From positions 124,001-188,000 of the forward strand of contig NZ_JAHBYD010000001.1 in the NCBI RefSeq assembly GCF_019636135.1: a stretch of DNA of 64,000 bases, written 5' to 3'. Origin of the DNA: Phenylobacterium sp. Lineage in GTDB: Bacteria; Pseudomonadota; Alphaproteobacteria; Caulobacterales; Caulobacteraceae. A model generated the notes under the pieces. It was not told the origin of the DNA and searched no databases. It worked only from the letters and a program-made list of their open reading frames with translations. Position 1 is the first letter of the stretch. Every line of letters starts with the position of its first letter. Shown piece after piece: positions 18,501 to 26,560 of the stretch. A program made the translations under genes and the position numbers.

Positions 18501-19184
18501 ATGGAAGCGTCAGGCAAATCGACCGAGGACAGGGCGGCGCGCATCCTGCGGGTGGCGCGCGAGATCATCCGCGAGAGCGGCGGCTTCGAACTGTCGATGC
18601 GCGAGCTGGCGGCCCGCGGGCAGGTGAGCCTGCGCACGCCCTACGAGCTGTTCGGGTCGAAGGTGGGCATCATCCGTGCGCTGCTGAAGGAGGAGCAGGC
18701 GATCTTCCAGACCCGGCTCTGGCCGATCGGCGACACTGACATCTTCGACTACTTCTTCGCGACGCTGACGGTCGGCGTGGCCTTCTACGCCGAGAACCAG
18801 CCCTTCTATCGAGCGCTGTTCCGCGCCACCCATGCCTATTCCGGCGGCTCGGAGACGGAGCCGGGCCGTGAGAACCCCGAACGGTTCGAGGCCGCGATGC
18901 GCCGCGCCTACGGCGCCGGGATGCTGGACGCCGAAATCGACATCCGGGTGCTCTCCGAGACCTTGATGGACATCTTCGCGGCCAACGTCCGCACCTGGGC
19001 CAGCAGCGCCTACGACATCAGCTACGTCGAGCCGCGCATAGGCTTCGGCTGGGCCACCATCCTGGCCGGGGTGGCGGTGGAGCCCCACGCCGCGCGCCTG
19101 CGCGCCCGCGCCAAGCGCTACCAGGATCAGCTCCGGGACTTCCGGGCCCCGGCGCGCGAAGTGCTCAGCGGCTCCGATTCCTGA
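18501..19184 (+). CDS. TetR-family transcriptional regulator
   Basis: A 227-residue repressor-type protein with an N-terminal helix-turn-helix (about 12-60: AARILRVAREIIRESGG, then MRELAARGQVSLRTPYELFGSK) and a helical ligand-binding remainder. The frame extends upstream to 18429; the ATG at 18501 was chosen because AAAGG lies close before it and the HTH then begins at the usual distance from the N terminus. It sits at the centre of the mirror-image CoA-transferase/PhyH arrangement and beside palindrome site 4, so it is the best candidate for the protein that reads the GRTAA-N4-TTACC sites, with an acyl-CoA or acid as inducer (inference). Ends 4 bp from the convergent PhyH gene. Confidence 0.87.
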   Translation: MEASGKSTEDRAARILRVAREIIRESGGFELSMRELAARGQVSLRTPYELFGSKVGIIRALLKEEQAIFQTRLWPIGDTDIFDYFFATLTVGVAFYAENQPFYRALFRATHAYSGGSETEPGRENPERFEAAMRRAYGAGMLDAEIDIRVLSETLMDIFAANVRTWASSAYDISYVEPRIGFGWATILAGVAVEPHAARLRARAKRYQDQLRDFRAPAREVLSGSDS

Positions 19185-19188
19185 CGGC

Positions 19189-20031
19189 TCAGGTCCGGAA
19201 TCCCGGGCCGTGGACCTGGAGGTAGGTCTCCTTCAGCAGCTCGCGGTCGTTCTCCTTCCAGCCGTGCCGCCGGCCCAGGAAGTTGTGACGGCCGAGCAGG
19301 GTGGGCAGGGCGGGGTCCTTGCCCGCGAACCACGCCTCGTCGAGGTGGTCGTAGGTCTCGATCGGCTGCATGCCGACGCGGGTGTAGGTCATGTGCAGGA
19401 CCACCCGTTCGCCCGGGAGCCGGCGCGGATAGTTGCCGTGCCAGACCGAGCCGTTCCACAGGCAGATCGAACCCTTGGGCGCGACGATCGGCACGGCGCC
19501 CTCCAGGCTCTCGCGGCGGTCCTTCGGCGGATGGGCCCGCAGCTTGTGCGTGCCCGGGATCACCAGCGTGGCGCCGGACTCCTGGGTGAACTCGTCGGTC
19601 ACGAAGCAGCCCGTGGCGGTGATCTCCCACTCGGGGAAGGGCGCCGGGAACCAGCTGTTGTCGGCGTGGAGGCCCAGCGACTGCGGTCCCGGCCGCCGGC
19701 GCGAGCCTGAGAGCTGCGAGAACAGCGCGCCCCGGCCCAGCAGGTATTCCACCAGCACCAGCAGCTTCGGCGTGGTGACGGCCTCGGCGAAGATCGGATC
19801 CTGGTCCAGCAGGGTGAAGCGCGTGGGCGCCTTGGCCTCGGGCGGCGCCGGCACGCAGCGGATGATGGCCTCGCGCACCTCATCCGCCATCGCGATGGCC
19901 TTGGGGTCGCGGATCACGGTGTAGCCCTCGTCCACGAGGTCGACGATGTTCCGGCGCAGGTCCAGCGCGTCGACGCGGGCGGCCAGTTCCTCCGGCACGG
20001 CATAGGGATCCTGGGCGACGTCCAGCGGCAT
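19189..20031 (-). CDS. PhyH family dioxygenase, copy 2 of the paired set
   Basis: A 280-residue Fe(II)/2-oxoglutarate oxygenase, paralogous to the gene at 17037 and equal in length. Ligands: His122-Ala-Asp124 (LHADNSW), His198 (SVWHGNYPR); Arg209 (GERVVLHMTYTR) for 2-oxoglutarate. Start is the ATG at 20031 behind GGAGCAGGCTC. Divergent from CoA-transferase copy 2 (20118) across palindrome site 5, which lies only 22 bp before this start. Having two such oxygenases suggests two related substrates or successive steps, for example successive shortening of a branched chain; this is not shown by the sequence. Confidence 0.87.
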   Translation of the reverse strand: MPLDVAQDPYAVPEELAARVDALDLRRNIVDLVDEGYTVIRDPKAIAMADEVREAIIRCVPAPPEAKAPTRFTLLDQDPIFAEAVTTPKLLVLVEYLLGRGALFSQLSGSRRRPGPQSLGLHADNSWFPAPFPEWEITATGCFVTDEFTQESGATLVIPGTHKLRAHPPKDRRESLEGAVPIVAPKGSICLWNGSVWHGNYPRRLPGERVVLHMTYTRVGMQPIETYDHLDEAWFAGKDPALPTLLGRHNFLGRRHGWKENDRELLKETYLQVHGPGFRT

Positions 20032-20053
20032 GAGCCTGCTCCGAGATTGTGCT

Positions 20054-20067
20054 GGTAACACATTACC
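20054..20067. promoter_or_regulatory. Operator-like palindrome (site 5)
   Basis: GGTAACACATTACC between the divergent PhyH copy 2 (start 20031) and CoA-transferase copy 2 (start 20118). Confidence 0.72.
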
Positions 20068-20117
20068 GATATGCATCGGGGTGTAAAGTCCGCAGCATTC
20101 CCGGGGGAGGAAAGACC

Positions 20118-22316
20118 GTGATCGACCGCCTGCTCGAGGGACTGACCGTGGTCGAGGCGTCGCGCGGCGTCGCGACGCGCTATTGCGGCCGGCTCTTCGC
20201 GCGGCTGGGGGCGACGGTGGTCCGCATGGCCGGCGGGGACGACACGGTCATCGGCTACGGCGGCGCGGCCGGCGAGGCCTATGGCCGGTGGCTGGACGAG
20301 GGGAAGGCGGCGGGCGAACCGTCCTCCGCCGACCTCGTGATCGGCGGACAGGACGCCGGCGACCTCGCGGAGGCGGCCGCCGTGGCGGACCGGCTGGGCG
20401 CGGTCCTGCTCGAGCTGACCTGGTTCCATCCCGACGGCCCGTGGGGCGCGTGGCGCGGCGCCGACGAGCTGATCCAGGCCCTGACCGGCGTCGCCTATCC
20501 GTTCGGCCCGAAGGAAGGGCCGCCGACCCTGGCCCAAGGACACGGCCCGCAGATCGCGGCGGGCGTCACGGCGTTCAACGCCGCGCTCGGCGCCCTCATG
20601 GCCCGCCCCCGGCCGCGGCGGGTGTCGGTGAACGTGTTCGAGGCCTTCATGTGCCTGACGGAGACGGGCGCCGTCTCGGCCCTGATGGAGGGCGGCGGCT
20701 CGGTGCGCCTGGGCGTGAACCGCTTCGTGCCAACCTATCCCTGCGCCAGCTACCGGACCGCCGACGGATGGCTGGGCGTCTCCACCCTGACGCCGGCCCA
20801 GTGGAAGGGGCTGTGCGGCATGCTGGGCCGGCCCGACCTCGGCGAAGACCCCCGTTTCGCCACGACCGTCGAACGCCTGCTGGCGGCCGACGAGGTCGAC
20901 GCCTTGCTGGCGCCGCTGTTCCTGGGCCGCACGACCGCCGACTGGGTCGCCCTGTCCGGCGCGGCGCGCGTGCCGGCCACGCCCATGCCCGACCTCTCCG
21001 AGCTGCCGCGGGTGGAGCACTGGCGCGCCCGCGGCGCGTTCGGCCCGTTCGGCGACGGCGAGGCGGTCGCCCCGACCCTGCCCTGGCGCATGGTGTCCGG
21101 CGGCGCGGCGCCGTCGCTGGATGCGGGGCCGCCCGAGGCGCCGCTGCGCGGCCTGCGCGTGATCGACTTCTCCATGGGCTGGGCCGGGCCGCTCTGCGCC
21201 CGCACGCTGGGCGACCTGGGCGCCGACGTGGTCAAGGTCGAGTCCGAGAGCCACCCGGACTGGTGGCGGGGGTGGGAGGCGGACCAGACGGGCGACCCGC
21301 CGCCCCGCGAGACCAAGTTCAGCTTCATCTCCATGAACCGCAACAAGCGCGGCGTGGTCCTCGACCTGCTGACGCCGGAGGGCCTCGCCCAGGCGAAGGC
21401 GCTGGTGGCCGGCGCCGACGTCGTGGTCGAGAACTTCGCGGCCGGGGTGATGGACAAGCTCGGCCTCGGCGCCGAGGTCCGGCGGGCGCTGAACCCGGGG
21501 CTGGTCGCGATCTCGATGCCGGCCTTCGGCGCCGGCGGGCCGCTGTCGGGCATCCGCGCCTACGGCTCGACGGTGGAGCAGGCCTCCGGCCTGCCGTTCG
21601 TCAACGGCCGCGACGCGTGGCCGCCGTGCCTCCAGCACGTGGCCTTCGGCGACCCGATCGCCGGCCTCTTCGCCGCCGCCGCCGTGCTCTCGGCCCTGTT
21701 CGCGCGCGAGCGCGCCGGCGGGGCCGAGATCGACCTCGCCCAGGTCGCCTGCCTCTTCCAGTTCGCGGCGGACGCCCTGGTGGCCCAGCAGCTCGCCGAC
21801 CGGCTCCTGCCGCGCACGGGCAACCGCCGCCCCCGCGCGGCGCCGGTCGCCGTCGTCCGCGCAGGCGACGACGATTCATGGTTGGCGGTCGCGGTGGATG
21901 GGCCCGCCGCCTGGCGCGCCCTCTGCGGCGTCCTCGGGCGCGGGGACTGGGCGGAGGATCCGGCGCTCTCCGATGCCGAAGCGCGGAACCGGCATGCCGA
22001 CGCGATCGAGGCGGCGCTGGCGGCCTGGGCCGCGCCGCAGGATCCCGCGGCGGCCGCCGAACGCCTTCAGTCGGCCCGCGTCCCGGCCGCACCCGTGCTT
22101 CGCAGCGACGGCCTGGCCTACCTGCCGCAACTCGCCGATCCCGGCTTCTGGCCCGAGATGGAGCGGCGCTACGTGGGCCGACACGTCACGCCGGCCGCAC
22201 CCTTCGCCTACGACGGCGCCCGCCCCGCGCTGCTCCGGCCGGCGCCGACCCTGGGCGAGCACACGAAGGAGGTGCTCGATGCGCTTGAACGGCAGGGTGG
22301 ACGAACGACAGGGTGA
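20118..22316 (+). CDS. Double-domain CaiB/BaiF (family III) CoA-transferase, copy 2
   Basis: A 732-residue paralogue of the gene at 14690 with the same two-domain plan. The C-terminal domain starts near 343 (RGLRVIDFSMGWAGPL) and has FGDPIAG with the candidate catalytic Asp512. The N-terminal domain reads GHGPQIAAGVT at the equivalent place and lacks it. Start is GTG at 20118 behind GGGGGAGGAAAG. Divergent from PhyH copy 2 across site 5. The 3' end runs into a short tandem repeat. The lost Asp in the first half of both copies suggests that this half has become structural or regulatory. Confidence 0.88.
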   Translation: MIDRLLEGLTVVEASRGVATRYCGRLFARLGATVVRMAGGDDTVIGYGGAAGEAYGRWLDEGKAAGEPSSADLVIGGQDAGDLAEAAAVADRLGAVLLELTWFHPDGPWGAWRGADELIQALTGVAYPFGPKEGPPTLAQGHGPQIAAGVTAFNAALGALMARPRPRRVSVNVFEAFMCLTETGAVSALMEGGGSVRLGVNRFVPTYPCASYRTADGWLGVSTLTPAQWKGLCGMLGRPDLGEDPRFATTVERLLAADEVDALLAPLFLGRTTADWVALSGAARVPATPMPDLSELPRVEHWRARGAFGPFGDGEAVAPTLPWRMVSGGAAPSLDAGPPEAPLRGLRVIDFSMGWAGPLCARTLGDLGADVVKVESESHPDWWRGWEADQTGDPPPRETKFSFISMNRNKRGVVLDLLTPEGLAQAKALVAGADVVVENFAAGVMDKLGLGAEVRRALNPGLVAISMPAFGAGGPLSGIRAYGSTVEQASGLPFVNGRDAWPPCLQHVAFGDPIAGLFAAAAVLSALFARERAGGAEIDLAQVACLFQFAADALVAQQLADRLLPRTGNRRPRAAPVAVVRAGDDDSWLAVAVDGPAAWRALCGVLGRGDWAEDPALSDAEARNRHADAIEAALAAWAAPQDPAAAAERLQSARVPAAPVLRSDGLAYLPQLADPGFWPEMERRYVGRHVTPAAPFAYDGARPALLRPAPTLGEHTKEVLDALERQGGRTTG

Positions 22317-22338
22317 ATGGGCGACAGGGTGAATGAGC
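22307..22338 (+). repeat. Two tandem 16-bp units across the CoA-transferase stop
   Basis: GACAGGGTGAATGGGC and GACAGGGTGAATGAGC are adjacent, with a decayed copy before (GCAGGGTGGACGAAC) and a partial one after. The stop codon of the CoA-transferase is the TGA inside the first unit, so slippage here would change the stop context little. Confidence 0.7.
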
Positions 22339-22453
22339 GACAGGCGCGAGCCGCCCGGCCTCGGCGCCGCAGTCGGCTGGCCCGACTTGACGCGTCCGTT
22401 CCCCGCCGGGCGCCGATCAGCGCCTGACGCCCTTCTCCGAAAGCAGCAAGACC

Positions 22454-22482
22454 ACGCGGCCGCCCCCGACAGGCGGCCGCGT
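22454..22482. terminator. Hairpin between convergent genes
   Basis: ACGCGGCCGCC (22454-22464) pairs exactly with GGCGGCCGCGT (22472-22482) around a seven-base loop. It lies between the CoA-transferase ending at 22316 and the minus-strand gene ending at 22565, so it can serve both. No clear T-tract follows. The remaining roughly 150 bp around it contain no gene. Confidence 0.6.
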
Positions 22483-22564
22483 TCGCACGAGGGGTCGTTC
22501 GCGGCAGCGCGGCCGGCGCGGGGGGCAGCCGGACGGCGTGAAGACGAGACTGTTCTCAGGGAAT

Positions 22565-23017
22565 CTAGCCGTCGCGGTAGAGGGGAGGGCGCGATCTGAC
22601 GGGATCAAGCAGCGTCCAATCGCCCTGGGCGATGTCGTTCCCGTGCGGGAATGGGGGATCGGGCGATTTGCCCAGCGAACGAAGGACACGGGGATCGGTG
22701 TAGTAGGCTTGCAACACGGCCGTCAGCAGGATGCCGAGCGCGCCAATGCGCTCCTCGACCGCGCGGGCGACGACTTCGCCGAAATCCGCGGCATCCAGCG
22801 CCAGGAGCGCTTCAGGAGATCCGTGCGCCCCGGCAAGTGCTCGAAGTTCCGCCGTGAGGGGAGCCTGGAACCTGGAGACCGCCTGCAGGACGCGCTTGAG
22901 GATCAATGGATCGTCGGCGGCGGGAATCCCATGATTGCGGCTGGCTGGAATGAGAGATCCGACCATTCGCCGGATGAGCTGGGTCTCGGAGGAATCCTGG
23001 ATTTCCTGATCCGTCAT
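22565..23017 (-). CDS. Gluconate 2-dehydrogenase subunit 3-like protein
   Basis: A 150-residue small subunit resembling the gluconate 2-dehydrogenase subunit 3 family (PF13618), which accompanies membrane-associated GMC flavoproteins. The body is helical, with the C-terminal segment YYTDPRVLRSLGKSPDPPFPHGN followed by WTLLDPVRSRPPLY typical of that family. No Tat or Sec signal is visible at the N terminus (MTDQEIQDSSETQL), although many relatives have one. It is the third gene of the operon enolase-like dehydratase, GMC oxidoreductase, this subunit (18 bp after the GMC stop), so it probably forms a complex with the GMC protein. Confidence 0.75.
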   Translation of the reverse strand: MTDQEIQDSSETQLIRRMVGSLIPASRNHGIPAADDPLILKRVLQAVSRFQAPLTAELRALAGAHGSPEALLALDAADFGEVVARAVEERIGALGILLTAVLQAYYTDPRVLRSLGKSPDPPFPHGNDIAQGDWTLLDPVRSRPPLYRDG

Positions 23018-23035
23018 GTCGATGTCCCGGCGGCC

Positions 23036-24634
23036 TCAGTCGAACAGGGTCGAGTTCGACAGCCGCGCCTTGATTTCGGAGGCGATGTAGAGGGCGAGCG
23101 CCTGGATGGTGGCGGTCGGATTCACGGCTGCGCTCGTCACGAACAGGCTGCCATCGATGATGAAGAGGTTCTTCACGTCGTGGCTGCGTCCCCATGCGTT
23201 CACGACGGAGTTCGCCAGCGAGGCGCCCATCCGCGCGGTCCCCATCAGGTGGAAGCCGGCCGCCCGCGCCGGGCCCATCTGGCGCAGGAGCCGGACGGCT
23301 CCTGCCGCGGCGGCGAGCTCTCGCCCGCGGTCCAGGGCGAAATCCATCATCCGGCGACTGTTCTCGCTCAGGGTGTAGTGGATCCTGGCGCCGGGTATCC
23401 CGTCGGCGTCCGTCTGCTCGGGGTCGAGGGTCACCTCGTTGCAGGGCTCGGGGAGGTCTTCGCAAACCGCGACGATACTGACGGTGCGGTCGATCAATTC
23501 CCGGTAGGCGTCATGATGCTGCGCGCCCCACGGGAGCGCGCCGGCCTGGAGGGCTACGAGCGCGGAGGCGGCAGGGCCGTACCCCCTCTGCATTTCGAAG
23601 GAGAACCCGCGGACGAAACCCCGGCTGAGGTCGGTTTCGTAGAACTGGTGGCTGGCGATGCCCTTGTACGGTCCCCGGTTTCCGTCGAGCGCGTGGTCCA
23701 GCACGGCGTCGACAACGCCGTAAGGGTGGAACATGAGGTTCTTCCCGACCAGCCCGCTGGAGTTGGCGAGCCCGTCCGGGAAGCGGGGGGACACAGAGTT
23801 CAGCAGCAGGCGCGGCGTGCCGATCCCGTTGCAGGCGACGACAACGATGTGCGCCGCGATCCGCCGCACGGCGCCGCCGGGCTCGTGGTAGATGGCGCCC
23901 GAGGCCATCCCGTGGTCGTCGACGGTGATCTCGCGGACGCGGCGCCCCGGCCTGAGTTCGACGCCGGCGCGGATAGCCGCCGGCCAGTAGGTCAGGTCAA
24001 CGCTCGCCTTCGCGCCCTGCGCGCAGCCCAGCCCGCAGGCGCCGAGGTTGATGCATCTGGCCCTGCCGTCGTACTCGACCGTGTTGATCGCGCAGTCGGA
24101 TGGCCACCAGTGCCAGCCCAGGGCGTTGTATCCCCGCGCGAGGGCGGCGCCTGACTTGCCGAGCGGGAGGGGCGGCATGACCGGTTGCTTGGGGGGATAC
24201 GCCGGGTCGCCCGCCAGGCCCGACACACCCATCATCCGCTCGTTCAGCTCGTAGAAGGGCTCCAGCGTCGCGTAGCTGATCGGCCAATCGTCGGCCACGC
24301 CGTCCAGCGTCCGCACCCGGAAGTCCGACGGGTGGAATCTGGGGAAGTGGCCGGCGTAGAGTATGGTCGCGCCGCCCACGGCGTTGAAATTGGCCGGCGC
24401 GATCTCGGAGCGCCTGGCGTCTATCGGGTAGTCCGCCGGGCCTTGCCTGACGTTCGGGTCGTTGCTGAAGTCGGGCCGGGCTTCCCACGCCGGGCTTGCG
24501 ATAGGGTAGGTCTTGTGATCGACCCAGTCGCCCTGCTCCAGGCAGACGATATGCATCCTGGTCTCGGCCATCGCCCACGCGAAGGCGGCGGCCGACGCGC
24601 CCGCGCCGACAATCAGAACATCGACCTGCTCCAT
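23036..24634 (-). CDS. GMC-family FAD-dependent oxidoreductase
   Basis: A 532-residue glucose-methanol-choline oxidoreductase that oxidises an alcohol or sugar using FAD. The N-terminal dinucleotide fold has IVGAGASAAAFAWA; NAVGGATILYAGHFPRF follows as the GMC signature region. The C-terminal segment has MGTARMG, then WGRSHDVKNLFIIDGSLF and NPTATIQALA, placing the active-site His and Asn. Two base pairs separate it from the dehydratase upstream, and the subunit-3-like gene follows, so it is probably a dehydrogenase feeding electrons to a membrane acceptor and not an oxidase. The substrate is unknown; a polyol or sugar acid would fit the neighbouring dehydratase. Confidence 0.9.
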   Translation of the reverse strand: MEQVDVLIVGAGASAAAFAWAMAETRMHIVCLEQGDWVDHKTYPIASPAWEARPDFSNDPNVRQGPADYPIDARRSEIAPANFNAVGGATILYAGHFPRFHPSDFRVRTLDGVADDWPISYATLEPFYELNERMMGVSGLAGDPAYPPKQPVMPPLPLGKSGAALARGYNALGWHWWPSDCAINTVEYDGRARCINLGACGLGCAQGAKASVDLTYWPAAIRAGVELRPGRRVREITVDDHGMASGAIYHEPGGAVRRIAAHIVVVACNGIGTPRLLLNSVSPRFPDGLANSSGLVGKNLMFHPYGVVDAVLDHALDGNRGPYKGIASHQFYETDLSRGFVRGFSFEMQRGYGPAASALVALQAGALPWGAQHHDAYRELIDRTVSIVAVCEDLPEPCNEVTLDPEQTDADGIPGARIHYTLSENSRRMMDFALDRGRELAAAAGAVRLLRQMGPARAAGFHLMGTARMGASLANSVVNAWGRSHDVKNLFIIDGSLFVTSAAVNPTATIQALALYIASEIKARLSNSTLFD

Positions 24635-24636
24635 GA

Positions 24637-25842
24637 CTACGGCCTCGCGTCGTCGGATTGCCAGCGATGCCGTTCGAGGCTGGCCTCGTTCAGGTTGAGA
24701 CCGATCCCCGGTCGGTCGGAGACGAGGAAGTGGCCGTCCTCCCAGGCGAAGGGTTCCTCTATGATCTCATCGAAGAATTCGTCGGACTGCCCGATGCTCT
24801 CCTGGATCAGGAAGTTGGGGACGTTCGCGTCGATCTGGAGCGCGGCCGCCGTGATTATCGGGCCGCCCCATACGTGGGGCGCCATCAGCACATAGTTGGC
24901 CTCCGCCAGAGTGGCGATCTTCTTCGTCGCTGTGATGCCCCCAGCGCTCCCGAGGTCGGGCTGAGCGACCGCGCAGGCGCCCTCCGCGAACAGGAGCTGG
25001 AATTCGTATGGGGTGACGAGACGCTCGCCCGTGGCGATGGGGATGGTCGTCGATCGCGCGACCCGGCCCATCTCCTTGTAGTTCTCGGGCGGACAGGGTT
25101 CTTCGAGCCAGAGGGGGTCGTATTCCTCCAGGCGCGCGGCAAGGCGGATGGCTGCGGCCGGGGTGATCTGACCGTGGGTGCCGATCAGGATGTCGGCCCT
25201 GTCCCCGATGGCGTCTCGTATCGCGCCGACAGCACGCGCCGCATGACCCAGTTCGGCCTGAGAAAGGTCCCACGGCTTGTAGATCCGTTGGGCGCTCTTG
25301 TTCTGGATGAGCGGGTCGAACTTCAGTCCGGTGAAGCCGCGGTTGACCCATTCGAGCGCAAGCTCGGCAAGGCGGCCGGGATCTCCCGTCCAGGCCGTCG
25401 CCGTGGCCGCCAGGGTGTCGGATGGGCGTGTATCGTAGATGTAGGTGTAGCTGCGGATCCGATCGCGGACCTTGCCGCCAAGAAGATTATAGACCGGGGT
25501 CTTGTAATATTTTCCCGCGATGTCCCATAGGGCGGTGTCGAAGGCGCTGATGACTCCAAGCATGACGTAGTCGGGATGTAGATACGTCAGGCCCGAGTAC
25601 AGCTTATGATAGAGATATTCACGATCCAGCGCATCCTCTCCCCTGAGGTAGGTCGCGTAGATGTTGTTGACGAGTTCCTGATATCCTCCTGCCAGCCCGT
25701 TCAAAGTGCTCAGGATCGCGGTCTCGCCCCAGCCCTCGAGCCCGTCGTCCGTCTCCAGCTTCACGAAATGCCAGTAGCGCCCCCCTTTGTGGGGCGGGGC
25801 CGTCTCGACCACGAAGCATCTCACGTTCGACAGCTTGGGCAT
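24637..25842 (-). CDS. Enolase-superfamily dehydratase (mandelate racemase/MLE type)
   Basis: A 401-residue enolase-superfamily enzyme, probably a sugar-acid dehydratase. Visible active-site elements: LKFD (Lys174, Asp176), WLEEPCPPEN (Glu247/Glu248), TGERL (Glu273) and APHVWGGP (His323). Where galactonate-dehydratase-type enzymes have a metal-binding Asp two residues before His-Gly, this one reads IGTHGQ (Gly221, Thr222, His223), so the first metal ligand appears to be replaced. Start ATG follows CCAGGAAG. It is the first gene of the operon with the GMC oxidoreductase, divergent from the TonB receptor at 26561. A pathway of oxidation then dehydration of a sugar acid is plausible. Confidence 0.85.
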   Translation of the reverse strand: MPKLSNVRCFVVETAPPHKGGRYWHFVKLETDDGLEGWGETAILSTLNGLAGGYQELVNNIYATYLRGEDALDREYLYHKLYSGLTYLHPDYVMLGVISAFDTALWDIAGKYYKTPVYNLLGGKVRDRIRSYTYIYDTRPSDTLAATATAWTGDPGRLAELALEWVNRGFTGLKFDPLIQNKSAQRIYKPWDLSQAELGHAARAVGAIRDAIGDRADILIGTHGQITPAAAIRLAARLEEYDPLWLEEPCPPENYKEMGRVARSTTIPIATGERLVTPYEFQLLFAEGACAVAQPDLGSAGGITATKKIATLAEANYVLMAPHVWGGPIITAAALQIDANVPNFLIQESIGQSDEFFDEIIEEPFAWEDGHFLVSDRPGIGLNLNEASLERHRWQSDDARP

Positions 25843-26560
25843 CTTCCTGGTTCTCCGCCTCGTCGGTCTTTCAGTTCAGCAGGTGTGCTTCGCCGCCCCG
25901 GCGGGGCCGGGAGAGGCGAAGGAGGTGGGCCATGTCCGCGGTTCCACGTTTGGCCGAGCGGCCCGGTCGCGGCGGCTGGCCGGCGTCGCCCGTTCCGGCC
26001 AGCCGCCGCTCCCGCGCCAGCGTCCGGTTCGTCGGCGATGCATGGATCTGAGGCGTGCCGTCGCACGCGCTCGGCGGCCAGTGATCTCCTCCCTCGATTG
26101 CCGTCAGTTCTGATAGCTATTAGGGAGATAGTCAAGACATAGCGGCGCTCCCTTGGTTGCGCCGGCCTTGGGCTCGCCGGGCCCCGGAGTTCGGCGGCCC
26201 TGCGCATGCCTCGAAGCCCCGATTCGCTCTGCGTAGGTCCTCGGCCACGTGGGGTCGGCTGGCATCCGATATATTGACCAATAGTCATATATTGTCGGAA
26301 TCTGGGCCATCGCGCCAAGGCTTCGGCGCTTGCCGGATATGCGGTTGAACGCCTCCTGAAGGAAAATATCGAGTTCTGTCGAGGACTCATTCCGCTGGTT
26401 CCATCTTGACACGAAGCCTAGTTACCCTCGTTTATAATGACTATCGCACCGATAGTGGAGCGACCACGGACTTGGGCGGCGACGGCCGGCTCATCGGCTT
26501 TCGCTTGCGTCCGGAGGAAAAACAGACGCCGGCACGCCGGCGTTTCAGGGGAGGGTCAAC
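25843..26560. other. 718-bp intergenic region, no supported gene
   Basis: Divergent control region of the dehydratase operon and the TonB receptor. The right half is AT-rich compared with its surroundings and carries several GATAG/CTATC elements (26112, 26127 and the palindrome at 26440). A 102-codon frame on the minus strand (26104-26412) has no recognisable features and no good start, and was not accepted. Confidence 0.6.
26433..26456 (+). promoter_or_regulatory. TATAAT box abutting a perfect palindrome
   Basis: TATAAT at 26433-26438 is followed immediately by ACTATCG-CAC-CGATAGT at 26440-26456, a 7-bp inverted repeat with a 3-bp spacer that would cover the transcription start. TTGACA occurs at 26406-26411, but the 21-bp gap is longer than the optimal 17. 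The arrangement suggests a promoter blocked by a bound repressor, upstream of the TonB receptor. Confidence 0.6.

Noticed and set aside
4449..20067. GRTAA-N4-TTACC sites as certain LacI-family operators
   Set aside because: The symmetry would also suit a LacI protein, but none is encoded here, while a TetR gene lies beside site 4. The reader is therefore only inferred.
26104..26412. 102-codon minus-strand frame in the 25.8-26.5 kb gap
   Set aside because: No recognisable family or ribosome site, and it covers the AT-rich control region; probably chance.
26406..26438. TTGACA/TATAAT as a standard sigma-70 promoter
   Set aside because: The boxes are 21 bp apart, too far for an efficient standard promoter. 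The -10 box is kept and the -35 assignment is left open.
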